Position numbers and translations under genes: made by a program. From Bacillus sp. FJAT-27445 (GTDB lineage: Bacteria > Bacillota > Bacilli > Bacillales > Cytobacillaceae), in contig NZ_LMTI01000005.1 of the NCBI RefSeq assembly GCF_001510665.1, forward strand, positions 1,828 through 65,827: 64,000 nucleotides of DNA. Reading direction: 5' to 3'. Shown in pieces: positions 1 through 8,668 of the stretch; position 1 is the first letter of the stretch, and each line of letters opens with the position of its first letter. Below the pieces are notes generated by a model. It was given only the letters and a program-made list of their open reading frames with translations. It did not search any database and had not been told where the DNA came from.

Positions 1-10
1 TATATATATC

Positions 11-85
11 GGCGGCATAGCCAAGTGGTAAGGCAAAGGTCTGCAAAACCTTTATTCACCGGTTCAAATCCGGTTGCCGCCTCCA
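11..85 (+). tRNA. tRNA-Cys (GCA)
   Basis: Full cloverleaf: the 7-bp acceptor stem GGCGGCA/TGCCGCC closes at 75-81, the anticodon loop carries GCA (CTGCAAA), the T-arm has GGTTCAAATC, and an encoded CCA follows at 83-85. It is the first of a short tRNA run. Confidence 0.95.
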
Positions 86-110
86 TATGAAGTCCAATTC
101 ATTTTATTAT

Positions 111-174
111 GCCGGTGTGGCGGAATTGGCAGACTCGCACGTCCCAATATAGTGTGCGAATAAAAACACCAGCA
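111..174 (+). pseudogene. Degenerate tRNA-Leu-like sequence
   Basis: The 5' part (GCCGGTGTGGCGGAATTGGC and on) matches the acceptor and D-arm of a Bacillus tRNA-Leu. The middle is replaced by a stem TCGCAC/GTGCGA around an AT-rich loop. A 3' segment CACCAGC (167-173) can still pair with the 5' GCCGGTG with one mismatch. There is no T-arm, no TTCRA T-loop and no CCA. It sits between two intact tRNAs, so it looks like the remnant of a third tRNA of the cluster. A functional tRNA is unlikely; a tRNA-like hairpin RNA is possible. Confidence 0.65.
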
Positions 175-184
175 TTTTAACTTT

Positions 185-265
185 GCCCGAGTGGTGGAAT
201 GGCAGACACGTCGCACTCAAAATGCGATGCCGCGAGGCGTGCCGGTTCAAGTCCGGCCTCGGGTA
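185..265 (+). tRNA. tRNA-Leu (CAA)
   Basis: Acceptor GCCCGAG pairs with CTCGGGT (258-264) with a terminal G-U. The anticodon stem TCGCA/TGCGA encloses CTCAAAA, giving anticodon CAA. A long variable arm, typical of class II tRNA, and the T-arm GCCGGTTCAAGTCCGGC are present. CCA is not encoded. Confidence 0.95.
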
Positions 266-300
266 TCTTTGAATGTTTTAGGTTAAGGTTAATAACCGTA

Positions 301-348
301 AAAAAGGCTCAAGAACGTTGATGTACCAACGTTTTTGAGCCTTTTTTG
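301..348 (+). terminator. Rho-independent terminator of tRNA cluster
   Basis: A long hairpin, AAGGCTCAAGAACGTTG paired with CAACGTTTTTGAGCC, followed by a T run. It closes the tRNA transcript. Confidence 0.9.
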
Positions 349-387
349 TATATCTTTTATATGATGCTAATCTAAACATTACTAAAT

Positions 388-596
388 ATCATTATAATAA
401 TGATTATACCGTTGATTTTACCAGTGTCATCAAGGCCTCCAACAATACCAATAATTAGTATTGAATTCATTAGTATAGAAATTCTACGGCATTTAAAATT
501 AATTTCCGTTAGACTCGACCAATTAATTCTACTTTAAGTCTTCTCTGATTGACTTTAAGTAATTGTAATGTAAAATGGTAGTCATTGAGTTATAAT
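388..596 (+). promoter_or_regulatory. AT-rich leader upstream of the AtoE-type gene
   Basis: This stretch holds a perfect palindrome ATCATTAT-A-ATAATGAT at 388-404 and a -10-like TATAAT at 591-596, some 45 bp before the GTG start of the transporter gene. No good -35 was found at 16-18 bp. The palindrome has its half-sites in the opposite orientation to the Fur consensus, so I do not assign it to Fur. Confidence 0.35.
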
Positions 597-640
597 ATTC
601 TGATTTTTAAGAAAAAACCTCCATACCTCTTGAAAGGTGC

Positions 641-2062
641 GTGCTTAAATTGGAACAAGAGAAGAAAGTACAAGAAGAACAATCAGGTAGTCTGGAACGT
701 ATGGGTATTTCGTTAGCTAATTGGAGTGAGAAGTGGTTTCCAGATGCGTATATTTTTGCTGGCGTTGCAGTTGTAATCGTTGCCATAATTGCTTTGTTAA
801 TGGGAAGGACACCTGTCGAGGTGGGGGTCGATTTTGGAAAACACTATTGGGATTTGATTCCTTTTACAATGCAAATGGCTTTTATTATTATTACAGGCTA
901 CGTAGTGGCTTCTTCAAAACCTGTTCATAAGCTCATTGCTAGGATTGCGGAAATCCCTAAATCACCGAAAGTGGCTGTAGCTTTTGTAGCTTTCTTTGCC
1001 TTAGTTACATCACTAATTAGTTGGGGCTTTAGCTTAGTGTTTAGTGGCATCCTGATTAAAGAAATTAGTAATCGAGTCAAAGGTGTCGATTATCGAGCGA
1101 TGGCAGCAGCAGGATTCTTAGGCCTTGGAAGTATTTGGGCATTAGGGCTTTCCTCATCAGCGGCATTATTAATGGCAACGAAATCTTCCATTCCTCCTGA
1201 ATTGTATGAAATTAGCGGTACGATTCCAATGTCGGAAACGATTTTCACCTGGCAAAACTTAGTCATGATTGTTGTTCTAATTGTCTTATCCGTTTGGATT
1301 GCTTATGTGTCTGCACCTAATAAGGACAAGGCAAAGACTGCGGAAATGGCTGGTCTTGATTATAGCCGAGTAGAATCTCTTGAAAAGAAGAAGGCTGATA
1401 GACCAGGAGAATGGTTGGAATATAGCCCAATTTTAACTATTTTATTAGTTACTCTAGGCTTTCTTTATATTGGAAAAATTATGGTGGATACAGGACCAAT
1501 CGCAGCACTAAATCTCAATAATTATAACTTCATACTTTTAATGTTTGGGTTACTTTTGCACTGGACACCGAGAAACTTTTTGAATTCAGTTTCTAACTCT
1601 GTGCCTGCTATTAGTGGAGTACTTATACAGTTTCCATTATATGCAGGGATTTTCGGAATTTTAATGAATTCAGGACTTAACGATGTATTAGTAAACTTCT
1701 TTCTTTCCATTTCGAGTGAAAATACTTTCCCAGTCATTGCAGGAATCTATTCAGCTGTTCTAGGACTCTTTTTACCTTCAGGCGGAGGAAAATGGATTGT
1801 TGAGGCACCGTACTTGCTCGAGGCTGCGAAAGAGTTAAATGTTAGTATGGCTTGGATCGTGCAAGTATATAATGCGACAGAAGCACTTCCCAACATGATC
1901 AACCCGTTCTTTATGTTACCGTTGCTGGGAGTATTGGGGATCAAGGCAAAGGACCTCGCTGGTTATTCAATATTACAATTGATTTTTCATGTTCCAGTTG
2001 TACTTTTCTTAGTTTGGATTTTAGCAAAAACAATGCCGTATGTTGCTCCTGTCTTCCAGTAA
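641..2062 (+). CDS. atoE: Short-chain fatty acid transporter, AtoE family
   Basis: This 473-residue integral membrane protein resembles E. coli AtoE over most of its length, including WGFxLVxSG, LLHWTPRNFL, GVLIQFPLYAGIFG and the SGGGKWIVEAP segment. AtoE proteins take up short-chain fatty acids such as acetoacetate or butyrate across the cytoplasmic membrane. About a dozen hydrophobic stretches are visible. The start is GTG at 641 behind AAAGG. It is monocistronic, with a terminator at 2219, and no acetoacetate catabolism gene lies next to it, so the substrate is inferred only from the family. Confidence 0.85.
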   Translation: MLKLEQEKKVQEEQSGSLERMGISLANWSEKWFPDAYIFAGVAVVIVAIIALLMGRTPVEVGVDFGKHYWDLIPFTMQMAFIIITGYVVASSKPVHKLIARIAEIPKSPKVAVAFVAFFALVTSLISWGFSLVFSGILIKEISNRVKGVDYRAMAAAGFLGLGSIWALGLSSSAALLMATKSSIPPELYEISGTIPMSETIFTWQNLVMIVVLIVLSVWIAYVSAPNKDKAKTAEMAGLDYSRVESLEKKKADRPGEWLEYSPILTILLVTLGFLYIGKIMVDTGPIAALNLNNYNFILLMFGLLLHWTPRNFLNSVSNSVPAISGVLIQFPLYAGIFGILMNSGLNDVLVNFFLSISSENTFPVIAGIYSAVLGLFLPSGGGKWIVEAPYLLEAAKELNVSMAWIVQVYNATEALPNMINPFFMLPLLGVLGIKAKDLAGYSILQLIFHVPVVLFLVWILAKTMPYVAPVFQ

Positions 2063-2218
2063 TTTATTTCATTGCAAAATTCAGCCCAAAATAAAATTTC
2101 TTACATATATTCACAATTTTTTCGCCAATCCTCAAAGAACCCTTATACATCAAGAAGTTAGAGGGAATATTATACCCCGGCGACCGGTATTAACTAACGA
2201 AAGAATATTGTAGTATCA

Positions 2219-2254
2219 AGGCTTTTCACTTCATTGTGAGAAGCCTTTTTATTT
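2219..2254 (+). terminator. Terminator after AtoE-type gene
   Basis: Stem AGGCTTTTCAC / GTGAGAAGCCT with a six-base loop and a T-rich tail. Confidence 0.85.
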
Positions 2255-2758
2255 ATTTTCACTATAGAATATCCACAATCCTCGGTTTCACTTCAACTGC
2301 TCATAAAATAAGGGAGAAGGCTGCTTGATACCCGATTTTACAAAGCAGGGGCAAATCTCACTTTAGGTACGTAAGTAGGTTACATTACGACTTTCTATTA
2401 AGTTAATTACCAAAATTCTCATGCCAAAATACCTATTCCTCTATTCGTACACCTTTTACACTGAAAAACTTTTCGAAGAATTCCCCTTTATTTCTCGTAA
2501 GTTTTCACTTAAAAAATTAATTTCAAGCCCAAAAGCATCTTAGATTCGACTAGAGTCGCTCTTTTTCGGGAGCCAACAGTCAATATTTGTAGCTGAGGCT
2601 GAATAGCACAACTTAAGACCTACGACTTTTTTCGCTATCCCTAAAAATAGGAATTTAGTATAGTAATATTACTGAAAATTTTATGTTTTCAGTTAAAATT
2701 CATTGAAGGAGGATAGTATCTATTATTTTCTTTAGCAAAAAAGATAAGGGGGAAGGAC
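2255..2758. other. Long AT-rich intergenic region before the subtilase gene
   Basis: About 500 bp without a supportable gene on either strand. It contains only short hairpins (for example CGACT-AG-AGTCG near 2548) and a TATAGT motif near 2659 that could be part of the promoter of the downstream protease. I see nothing else in it. Confidence 0.5.
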
Positions 2759-5700
2759 ATGAGTAAAAGAATTACTGCAATAATATTCGTTTTTTTGTTA
2801 GCATTTGGCAACAGTGGATTTGCCTCAATAGGCAATGTCACGCCGGAGCAATTGGATTTACATAAACCGACACTTCAAAAATCAAATCTTACAGCAACTG
2901 ACCAACAAAGCGTTGATCCGGACAAAGAGGTCCGTGTAATTGTTGAATTGGATGGCAGCGCACCTGTTGAAACAGCAACAAAGAAAGGCGTAAAGTACGA
3001 TAAACTGGCCAAAGCTGAGCGGAAGCAGCTGGAAAAAGCTGCGAAAGACAAGCAAAAGGCTGCAAAGGATAACATCAACGGAAAAAAACTCGGCATTAAA
3101 TACGAGCAGGAATTCAATGCCATAGTAAACGGCTTTAGTGCAAAGGTAAAGTACAGTGATATTGAAAAAATCAAAGAAGTGCCAGAGGTAAAACAAGTAT
3201 ACCTCGCAACCGAGTACAAACTTCCTGCTGAAAAGCCGGATATGAAATACAGTAAAGAGTTGGTCGAGGCCCAGAACGCCTGGCGTGATTTCGGCTATAA
3301 AGGCGAAGGGTTGGTTGTCGGGATTATTGACTCTGGGGTTGACCCGTCCCATAAAGACTTCCTTTTAACTGATTCTTCTTCCGCTAAACTATCCAAAGGC
3401 GCGGTAGAAAACGAAATCACTGAGTCAAGCCTTCCAGGACACTATTTCAATGACAAGGTTCCATATGGCTGGAACTACATGGACAATAATGATGACATTC
3501 TTGATGGTAATGCCGATACGGGGATGCACGGAATGCACGTGGCCGGAACTGTAGCCGCCAATGGTGACGAAGAAAATGGCGGCATTAAAGGCGTTGCTCC
3601 AGAAGCGCAATTGCTTGCTTTACGTGTCTTTGGCGAAGAACAGGCATCTACATGGGGCGATATTTATATTAAAGCGATTGATGATGCGATTAAGCTTGGC
3701 GCTGACGTATTGAATATGAGCCTCGGTTCGACAGCTGGGTTCGTAGATGCGAATTCACCTGAACAGCAGGCGATTACACGTGCTGTGGACAACGGAGTAG
3801 TGATGTCCATTTCTGCTGGAAACTCAGCTTACTTTGGAAATGGCTATTTCTACCCATACGCTTCAAATCCTGATTATGGGTTAGTTGGTTCACCGAGCGT
3901 ATCCAAAGATTCCATTTCTGTCGCATCATACGAAAATACTCGCATGGATGTAGATGCGGCTAATGTTTCAATTGATGGCGGGGATGCTGAACAAGTAATG
4001 TTCCTATCTGCCAGCCAGACTGCCCCTACAGTGGGTACAAGCTTTGAAATGGTGTATGGAGGATTAGGACAACCTGCCGATCTTGAAGGAAAAGAACTGA
4101 AAGGAAAGTTTGCATTAATACAGCGCGGGGGAATTGCGTTTACCGAAAAAGCAATAAATGCCCAAAATGCTGGAGCAGCCGGTGTAATCATTTACAACAA
4201 TGCCGGTGGAACCGTTAATATGGCAACCGATGCTGCAATTACGATTCCGCAATTGTTCATGTTAAAAGCGGATGGTGATCGCTTTGCGGCAGCACTCCAA
4301 GCTGGGAAAGCTGTTACAGTGAGCTTCGATGGCGGAAAAATGACTGTCCCTAACGCTGAAGCAGGCAAAATGAGCGCCTTCACATCGTGGGGTATCACGC
4401 CTAACCTTGATTTCAAACCGGAAATCACCGCGCCAGGCGGACAAATTTATTCTACTGCTGATGGTAATGAATACCAGATTATGAGCGGCACATCAATGGC
4501 GGCCCCGCACGTATCCGGCGGTTCTGCATTGGTTTTGGAAAGAGTGGATAATGAATTCGGGCTTCAAGGAGCGGATCGTTCCAAACTTGCGAAGAAATTC
4601 TTATTGAATACTGCTAAGCCAGTTGTATTTGGAAAAGCACCTGTTTCACCACGCCGCCAGGGAGCAGGCCTAATGCAGCTTCATGCAGCATTATCAACGC
4701 CTGTAACCGTGACTGACTCTAAAACGGGTGAAGCAAAGGTTGCTCTGAAAGAAGTAAAGAACAATGTTGTAACGTTTGCGTTAACGGCGGAAAACTACTC
4801 TGACAAAGCCGTAACATACGATGTCAGTGCAAGTGCTCAAACAGATTCTCCTGTTACGGCAAGCGGTGTATTGGTATCAGCCGCGAACCTAACAGGTGGC
4901 CTTGATTTAGGGGCAATAGCGACAGTTAACGGAAAGACAGTCAGCACAATCGAAGTGCCTGCCAAAGGTAAAGCAACTATCGAAGTGTCTGTTGATGTCA
5001 GTGGCTTGGATGCAACGTTAAAATCCTATTTCACAAACGGCTATTGGCTGGAAGGGTTTGTTAAGTTGACTGACCCAACTGATACGAACCCTGATTTGGT
5101 TGTCCCTTACGTCGGCTTTAAAGGCGACTGGAATGCGGCTCCAATCCTTGATACTCCTGCTTGGGATCCTATGTCCTACTACGGATACACAGGCGTTCTG
5201 ACACATGTTGGCGGCGGCAGCTACGACTATTTAGGTGTTGACCAGGCAACTGGTAACCTCAACCCTAATTTGATCGCCATTTCGCCAAATGGTGACGGTA
5301 AAAACGATAGTGCGACTTATATTCTATCCTTGATCCGTAATGCCAAAAAATTCGATTTAAATGTATTGAATGCTGACGGCAAGGTGGTAAAAGAAATCGC
5401 GTCTGAAGAATTTGTGCGTAAAAATTACTATGACGGCGGCAGGGGAGCCATGTACTACCTTTTCTCTGACTGGACATGGGATGGTAAAATGCATAACGGC
5501 AAAGTGGCTCCGGAAGGACAATATTACCTGCAGGTGAAATCGACACTTGATTATGAAGGTGCCAAACCGCAAATCGTGAATCTGCCTGTGAAGCTGGATG
5601 TTACTAATCCAAAACTTAAAACAGAATTAGGGAAAGACGGAAAAACAGTGGCAGTCGATATTTCCGATAAAACTAGCGGTGTCGCCTACTGGTATGTAAA

Positions 5701-5881
5701 AGTTGACGGAAAACTTCTTACGGAAGACCCATTTGTAAATGGGGAAACTTCCTTCGTACTCAAGGACCCAGTGAAAAATGGCCAAACTGTTGAAGTCATT
5801 GCCGTAGACAATGCAGGGAATGCATCGTCCAATACAGTTAAAGTGGGCAGTAACGGCAACAACGGAAATTCTAAGAAATAA
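2759..5881 (+). CDS. Secreted S8 subtilisin-like serine protease with PA domain
   Basis: This 1040-residue exported protease has a signal peptide at residues 1-23 and an inhibitor-I9-type propeptide at about 55-155. The S8 catalytic domain carries Asp191 (IIDSGVD), His257 (HGMHVAGT) and Ser579 (SGTSMAAPH). A protease-associated (PA) insert lies at about 400-530. Long C-terminal beta-sandwich regions follow, including an SPNGDGKNDS segment like those of lactocepin and C5a-peptidase-type enzymes. The order resembles Bacillus Vpr, which is shorter at about 800 residues. No LPXTG anchor is visible and the C-terminus ends in an Asn/Gly/Lys-rich tail. GGGGGAAGG lies just before the ATG. It is likely a scavenging extracellular protease. 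Confidence 0.93.
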   Translation: MSKRITAIIFVFLLAFGNSGFASIGNVTPEQLDLHKPTLQKSNLTATDQQSVDPDKEVRVIVELDGSAPVETATKKGVKYDKLAKAERKQLEKAAKDKQKAAKDNINGKKLGIKYEQEFNAIVNGFSAKVKYSDIEKIKEVPEVKQVYLATEYKLPAEKPDMKYSKELVEAQNAWRDFGYKGEGLVVGIIDSGVDPSHKDFLLTDSSSAKLSKGAVENEITESSLPGHYFNDKVPYGWNYMDNNDDILDGNADTGMHGMHVAGTVAANGDEENGGIKGVAPEAQLLALRVFGEEQASTWGDIYIKAIDDAIKLGADVLNMSLGSTAGFVDANSPEQQAITRAVDNGVVMSISAGNSAYFGNGYFYPYASNPDYGLVGSPSVSKDSISVASYENTRMDVDAANVSIDGGDAEQVMFLSASQTAPTVGTSFEMVYGGLGQPADLEGKELKGKFALIQRGGIAFTEKAINAQNAGAAGVIIYNNAGGTVNMATDAAITIPQLFMLKADGDRFAAALQAGKAVTVSFDGGKMTVPNAEAGKMSAFTSWGITPNLDFKPEITAPGGQIYSTADGNEYQIMSGTSMAAPHVSGGSALVLERVDNEFGLQGADRSKLAKKFLLNTAKPVVFGKAPVSPRRQGAGLMQLHAALSTPVTVTDSKTGEAKVALKEVKNNVVTFALTAENYSDKAVTYDVSASAQTDSPVTASGVLVSAANLTGGLDLGAIATVNGKTVSTIEVPAKGKATIEVSVDVSGLDATLKSYFTNGYWLEGFVKLTDPTDTNPDLVVPYVGFKGDWNAAPILDTPAWDPMSYYGYTGVLTHVGGGSYDYLGVDQATGNLNPNLIAISPNGDGKNDSATYILSLIRNAKKFDLNVLNADGKVVKEIASEEFVRKNYYDGGRGAMYYLFSDWTWDGKMHNGKVAPEGQYYLQVKSTLDYEGAKPQIVNLPVKLDVTNPKLKTELGKDGKTVAVDISDKTSGVAYWYVKVDGKLLTEDPFVNGETSFVLKDPVKNGQTVEVIAVDNAGNASSNTVKVGSNGNNGNSKK

Positions 5882-5899
5882 AAATTAATTCTAAAAAGG

Positions 5900-5934
5900 A
5901 AGGCAAGCAACCATTCAGGCTGCTTGCCTTTTTA
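5900..5934 (+). terminator. Terminator after subtilase gene
   Basis: Stem AAGGCAAGCA / TGCTTGCCTT followed by TTT. It lies between convergent genes and can serve both directions. Confidence 0.85.
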
Positions 5935-5966
5935 CTATCTTCTAACAAGGATTTTTCCGTACCCGC

Positions 5967-6359
5967 CTAAAACATTCCGTATTCATTTGGCGAATCCTCT
6001 GGTAGGGGTTGGCCTACATCCCATAGTTCAACGATTTGATTATCTTGAAAACGAAAGATATGTACAACAACGCCTCCAAAATCATTAGGATTCTGCTTTA
6101 CATGGGAGTGAACCACAACGATATCTTTTTCTTCAATTGCAAGTTTGACTTCAAGTATCTTTTGGGGGTTTTGAGCCGCATTTTCTTCCAATGCACGCAT
6201 TAGCGATTCTGCATCCCCACGGAAATAGGGATTATGATGGCGGAATTCAGGTGCTATGTAGCTCTGGTATGCTTCACGGACTTTTCCTGAAGCGACCTGT
6301 TGCAGAAATGATACTGCTATCTCCTTTAGAGAGAGGTTGGATTTCTTATTCATATTCAA
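5967..6359 (-). CDS. SnoaL/NTF2-like fold protein
   Basis: A 130-residue protein of the SnoaL-like polyketide cyclase / NTF2-like superfamily. An N-terminal helix with FLQQVASGKVREAYQSYI is followed by the family's FRHHNPYFRGD, and the C-terminal half is strand-rich (VVVHIFRFQDNQIVELWDV). Such small cone-shaped proteins bind or isomerise small molecules, and no substrate can be read from the sequence. The start is TTG at 6359 with AAAGG nine bases upstream; an ATG two codons later is the alternative. It stands alone, convergent with the protease gene. Confidence 0.8.
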   Translation of the reverse strand: MNMNKKSNLSLKEIAVSFLQQVASGKVREAYQSYIAPEFRHHNPYFRGDAESLMRALEENAAQNPQKILEVKLAIEEKDIVVVHSHVKQNPNDFGGVVVHIFRFQDNQIVELWDVGQPLPEDSPNEYGMF

Positions 6360-6545
6360 TGCACTTATCCTTTCCAGGCAAGCATTATCCTATAATAGAG
6401 TTAATAGGAGTTTAAGGTATATGAAAATTTTAGTCAATTGAGGAACAATGTAGTAGGTAAACAAGCATAGTATGTTGAAAGTATTAGTATGATAAACCCG
6501 AAATGGGATAATGATTAAATTCTTATCATTAAGGAGGAAATCAGC

Positions 6546-6998
6546 ATGGGCATTCGCTTTGAAGTAAAAAGAACCGCCAAGGTGCCCTTACAAGCAGCCT
6601 ACGAGAGTTTGCTGGATCTTGATTCTGCACAGCATTGGATGATGGGATTTGTAGGAATTGATCGATTGAATGATGGGCCAATGCAGGTGGGGAGCCAGTG
6701 GAAGGAATCGAGAAGGATGTTTGGGAAAGTGGCGTCGGAACATTTTGAAGTTGTTGAACTCGAAGAACCAACTAAAATTGTCCTTCGCTGTGATGGAACA
6801 AAAGGAACAACGGGGAAAGGAGAATTTTTGTTTACATACAAACTTGCACCTTCAAATGGTCATACAGAGATTAAATTAAGCGGAGAAATAAAAGGGCTTA
6901 CTGGTTTAGCAAAATTTTTCGGGAGAATGTTGGCTGGGACTTTTAAAAAAGCCTGTGAAAAAGACTTAGATTCGCTTATCGGTTATTTGGAGAAATAA
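6546..6998 (+). CDS. SRPBCC (START-like) family protein
   Basis: A 150-residue protein with the SRPBCC/polyketide-cyclase-like fold: an N-terminal strand and helix (VKRTAKVPLQAAYESLLDLDSAQHW), a beta-sheet core (VGSQWKESRRMFGK, VVELEEPTKIVLRCDG, FLFTYKLAP) and a long C-terminal helix. These proteins bind hydrophobic ligands, and the ligand here is unknown. AAGGAGG precedes the ATG. An inverted repeat TAATGAT/ATCATTA (6509-6531) touches the SD and could be an operator or mask it. The next gene lies 48 bp downstream in the same direction. Confidence 0.8.
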   Translation: MGIRFEVKRTAKVPLQAAYESLLDLDSAQHWMMGFVGIDRLNDGPMQVGSQWKESRRMFGKVASEHFEVVELEEPTKIVLRCDGTKGTTGKGEFLFTYKLAPSNGHTEIKLSGEIKGLTGLAKFFGRMLAGTFKKACEKDLDSLIGYLEK

Positions 6999-7045
6999 TA
7001 TGATTAAAAAGGCCAATTTGCGAATAAAGAGATAAAGGAGTAACC

Positions 7046-7696
7046 ATGACAATTATAAATAAATTAAATCTTGGAAAGTATAAAAATTTGGCTGTTTTAA
7101 ATCAACCGGAAGATTATGATTTGTTTCATGGTTATAAAACGGAATTAACAGGAGGCCATGATGCCATTTTCATTTTTGTAGAAACGATGGAGGAAATGGT
7201 TAAACACACTCAAAGCATTATCAAAGAGCAGCAATTACTTGCAAAAGGATACTTGTTTTTCGCATATCCGAAAAAAGGCAATAAAAGGTATGAGACCTAT
7301 GTTCACCGGGATGAAATCTTTCCAGCAATGAAAGTCGGCAAGGATGGCTATGTAGGCGACAGCGATTTAAAATTTTCGCGGATGGTAAGTATGGACGATG
7401 TATTTACTGTTGTGGGATTAAAACGTGAAAAAAAGACAGCTCAAAAGTCTTCAGCCGCAAGTCAGAGTGTTGGAGATTATGAGGAAAATGTAAAAGATAT
7501 AGAAACACTGCTGGTTGACTATCCAAATGAGCTAAAATCATTTTTAGGACTAACCCCAGGCTATCAAAGGGATTGGGCCCGTTTCATTTTTTCCGCCAAG
7601 CAACAGAAAACACGTGAAAAGCGCCAAGAGCAAATGGTTGAAATCTTATCACAAGGGTATAAGTCTGTTGATTTATATCGGCAGCAAAAGAAGTAA
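7046..7696 (+). CDS. YdeI/OmpD-associated family protein
   Basis: A 216-residue cytoplasmic protein. The N-terminal 130 residues resemble a DUF3052/DUF1801-like fold with an FFAYPKKGNKRYETYVHRDE motif. The C-terminal 60 residues carry the hallmark PGYQRDWARFIFSAK-QKTREKR-EQMVEILSQGYKS of the YdeI/OmpD-associated (bacteriocin-protection-like) family. The biochemical role is not established for the family. AAGGAG lies seven bases before the ATG. It probably shares a transcript with the SRPBCC gene upstream. Confidence 0.75.
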   Translation: MTIINKLNLGKYKNLAVLNQPEDYDLFHGYKTELTGGHDAIFIFVETMEEMVKHTQSIIKEQQLLAKGYLFFAYPKKGNKRYETYVHRDEIFPAMKVGKDGYVGDSDLKFSRMVSMDDVFTVVGLKREKKTAQKSSAASQSVGDYEENVKDIETLLVDYPNELKSFLGLTPGYQRDWARFIFSAKQQKTREKRQEQMVEILSQGYKSVDLYRQQKK

Positions 7697-7888
7697 ATAC
7701 AAAAATACCAAGTACCATTAGCAATTGGATAACGTAAATTTCAATGGCTTTTATTATGTTTTGAAGGAATGACAAATAAAATATTTAACTAACGCAAAAC
7801 ATTTTATTGTTTTCCATAGTGGAAACCTTTATAATTCTCATTAAAGAACTTGCTGTTCTTTAAATTAGATGAATGTGAGGGATTTCTT

Positions 7889-8233
7889 ATGGCTAACAAA
7901 CGAAAAAGTTTAGTCCGTATCCTGCTCTTGTCATCTGTCTTTACCTTCTCAACGGCCGCGGTTGCTTCTGCCCATTATTGCTATGTTGCAAACAAGCCTA
8001 ACGGTGCTGGAGCTGTAACTGAGGAGGATTTAAAAGTTACTGGCAATGGAAAACTGGTTGCGCCGGGCGCATTTATTGATTTATCCTCAGAAGGGTTAAA
8101 AGATGTTTTTATCCGCGGGGGAGAGAAGTCTCCTGAACCATTTGTAGTTGGTGAAGGGTCGTTGCATAATTCACCTGCTACAGTAAAGGGCAGCCCGAAG
8201 AATGGAGTTCAGAAATATCCTTTTGATGAATAA
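7889..8233 (+). CDS. Small secreted protein of unknown function
   Basis: A 114-residue protein with a clear Sec signal peptide (positively charged MANKRKSLVR, hydrophobic core, AVASA cleavage site near residue 27). The mature part begins HYCYVANKPNGAGAVTEEDL and contains APGAFIDLSSEGLKDVFIRGG. I do not recognise the family. ATG 7889 is preferred over the upstream TTG at 7850 because GTGAGGG precedes it and the extension has no signal character. It has its own terminator. Confidence 0.7.
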   Translation: MANKRKSLVRILLLSSVFTFSTAAVASAHYCYVANKPNGAGAVTEEDLKVTGNGKLVAPGAFIDLSSEGLKDVFIRGGEKSPEPFVVGEGSLHNSPATVKGSPKNGVQKYPFDE

Positions 8234-8310
8234 CACTGAGAGAAGCGTTTACCCTTTATAATCCTTGTTCTTATAACATGAAATTTTTATAAAAGATATT
8301 CACCATTGAG

Positions 8311-8352
8311 ACCCATCGGAAAAGCTTAATAGCACTCTCCGATGGGTTTTTA
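8311..8352 (+). terminator. Terminator after small secreted protein
   Basis: Stem ACCCATCGGA / TCCGATGGGT followed by TTTTT. Confidence 0.85.
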
Positions 8353-8542
8353 TGTAATCTTTTTTACATGGAGATTTTGCTGTTTCGTATAGACCTTTTT
8401 GTATTAAAAAATGGAGAACCGATCTTATTATCTTTTTCACATGAAATTCTCACGAAATAGTATTGACAGTAGTGTGTTCAAAGAGTAACATGAAGATTGT
8501 CATTTTTAATTTTTTCGACAAAATCCGCTAAGATTCTACTAT

Positions 8543-8611
8543 GCGGGTGTAGTTTAATGGTAAAACATCAGCCTTGCAAACTGATGTAGTTGTTTGATTT
8601 ACATCACCCGA
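8543..8611 (+). pseudogene. Degenerate tRNA-Gly with a UGC anticodon
   Basis: The first 40 bases follow Bacillus tRNA-Gly(UCC) (GCGGGTGTAGTTTAATGGTA), but the anticodon loop reads CTTGCAA, giving TGC instead of TCC. One closing anticodon-stem pair is C-A. The T-loop has lost the canonical TTCGA, one base is missing from the T-arm, and the acceptor end is CACCCGA, so the first pair is G-A. There is no CCA. A compensating stem GATGTA/TACATC can form in the T-arm region. It stands alone in a 435-bp gap, and I call it a pseudo-tRNA. Confidence 0.7.
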
Positions 8612-8630
8612 AAAACTTAACTTTTTTACT

Positions 8631-8668
8631 AACGCAGTGTTTCGTAAAAGACGAGGCATTGCGTTTTT
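8631..8668. terminator. Bidirectional hairpin terminator
   Basis: Stem AACGCAGTG / CATTGCGTT with T runs on both sides (CTTTTTT at 8621 and TTTTTTA at 8664). It lies at the 3' end of the minus-strand B3/4 gene and just after the pseudo-tRNA. Confidence 0.65.

Noticed and set aside
388-404. Palindrome ATCATTAT-A-ATAATGAT considered as a Fur box
   Set aside because: The half-sites point the opposite way to the TGATAAT-ATTATCA consensus, so it is not assigned to Fur.
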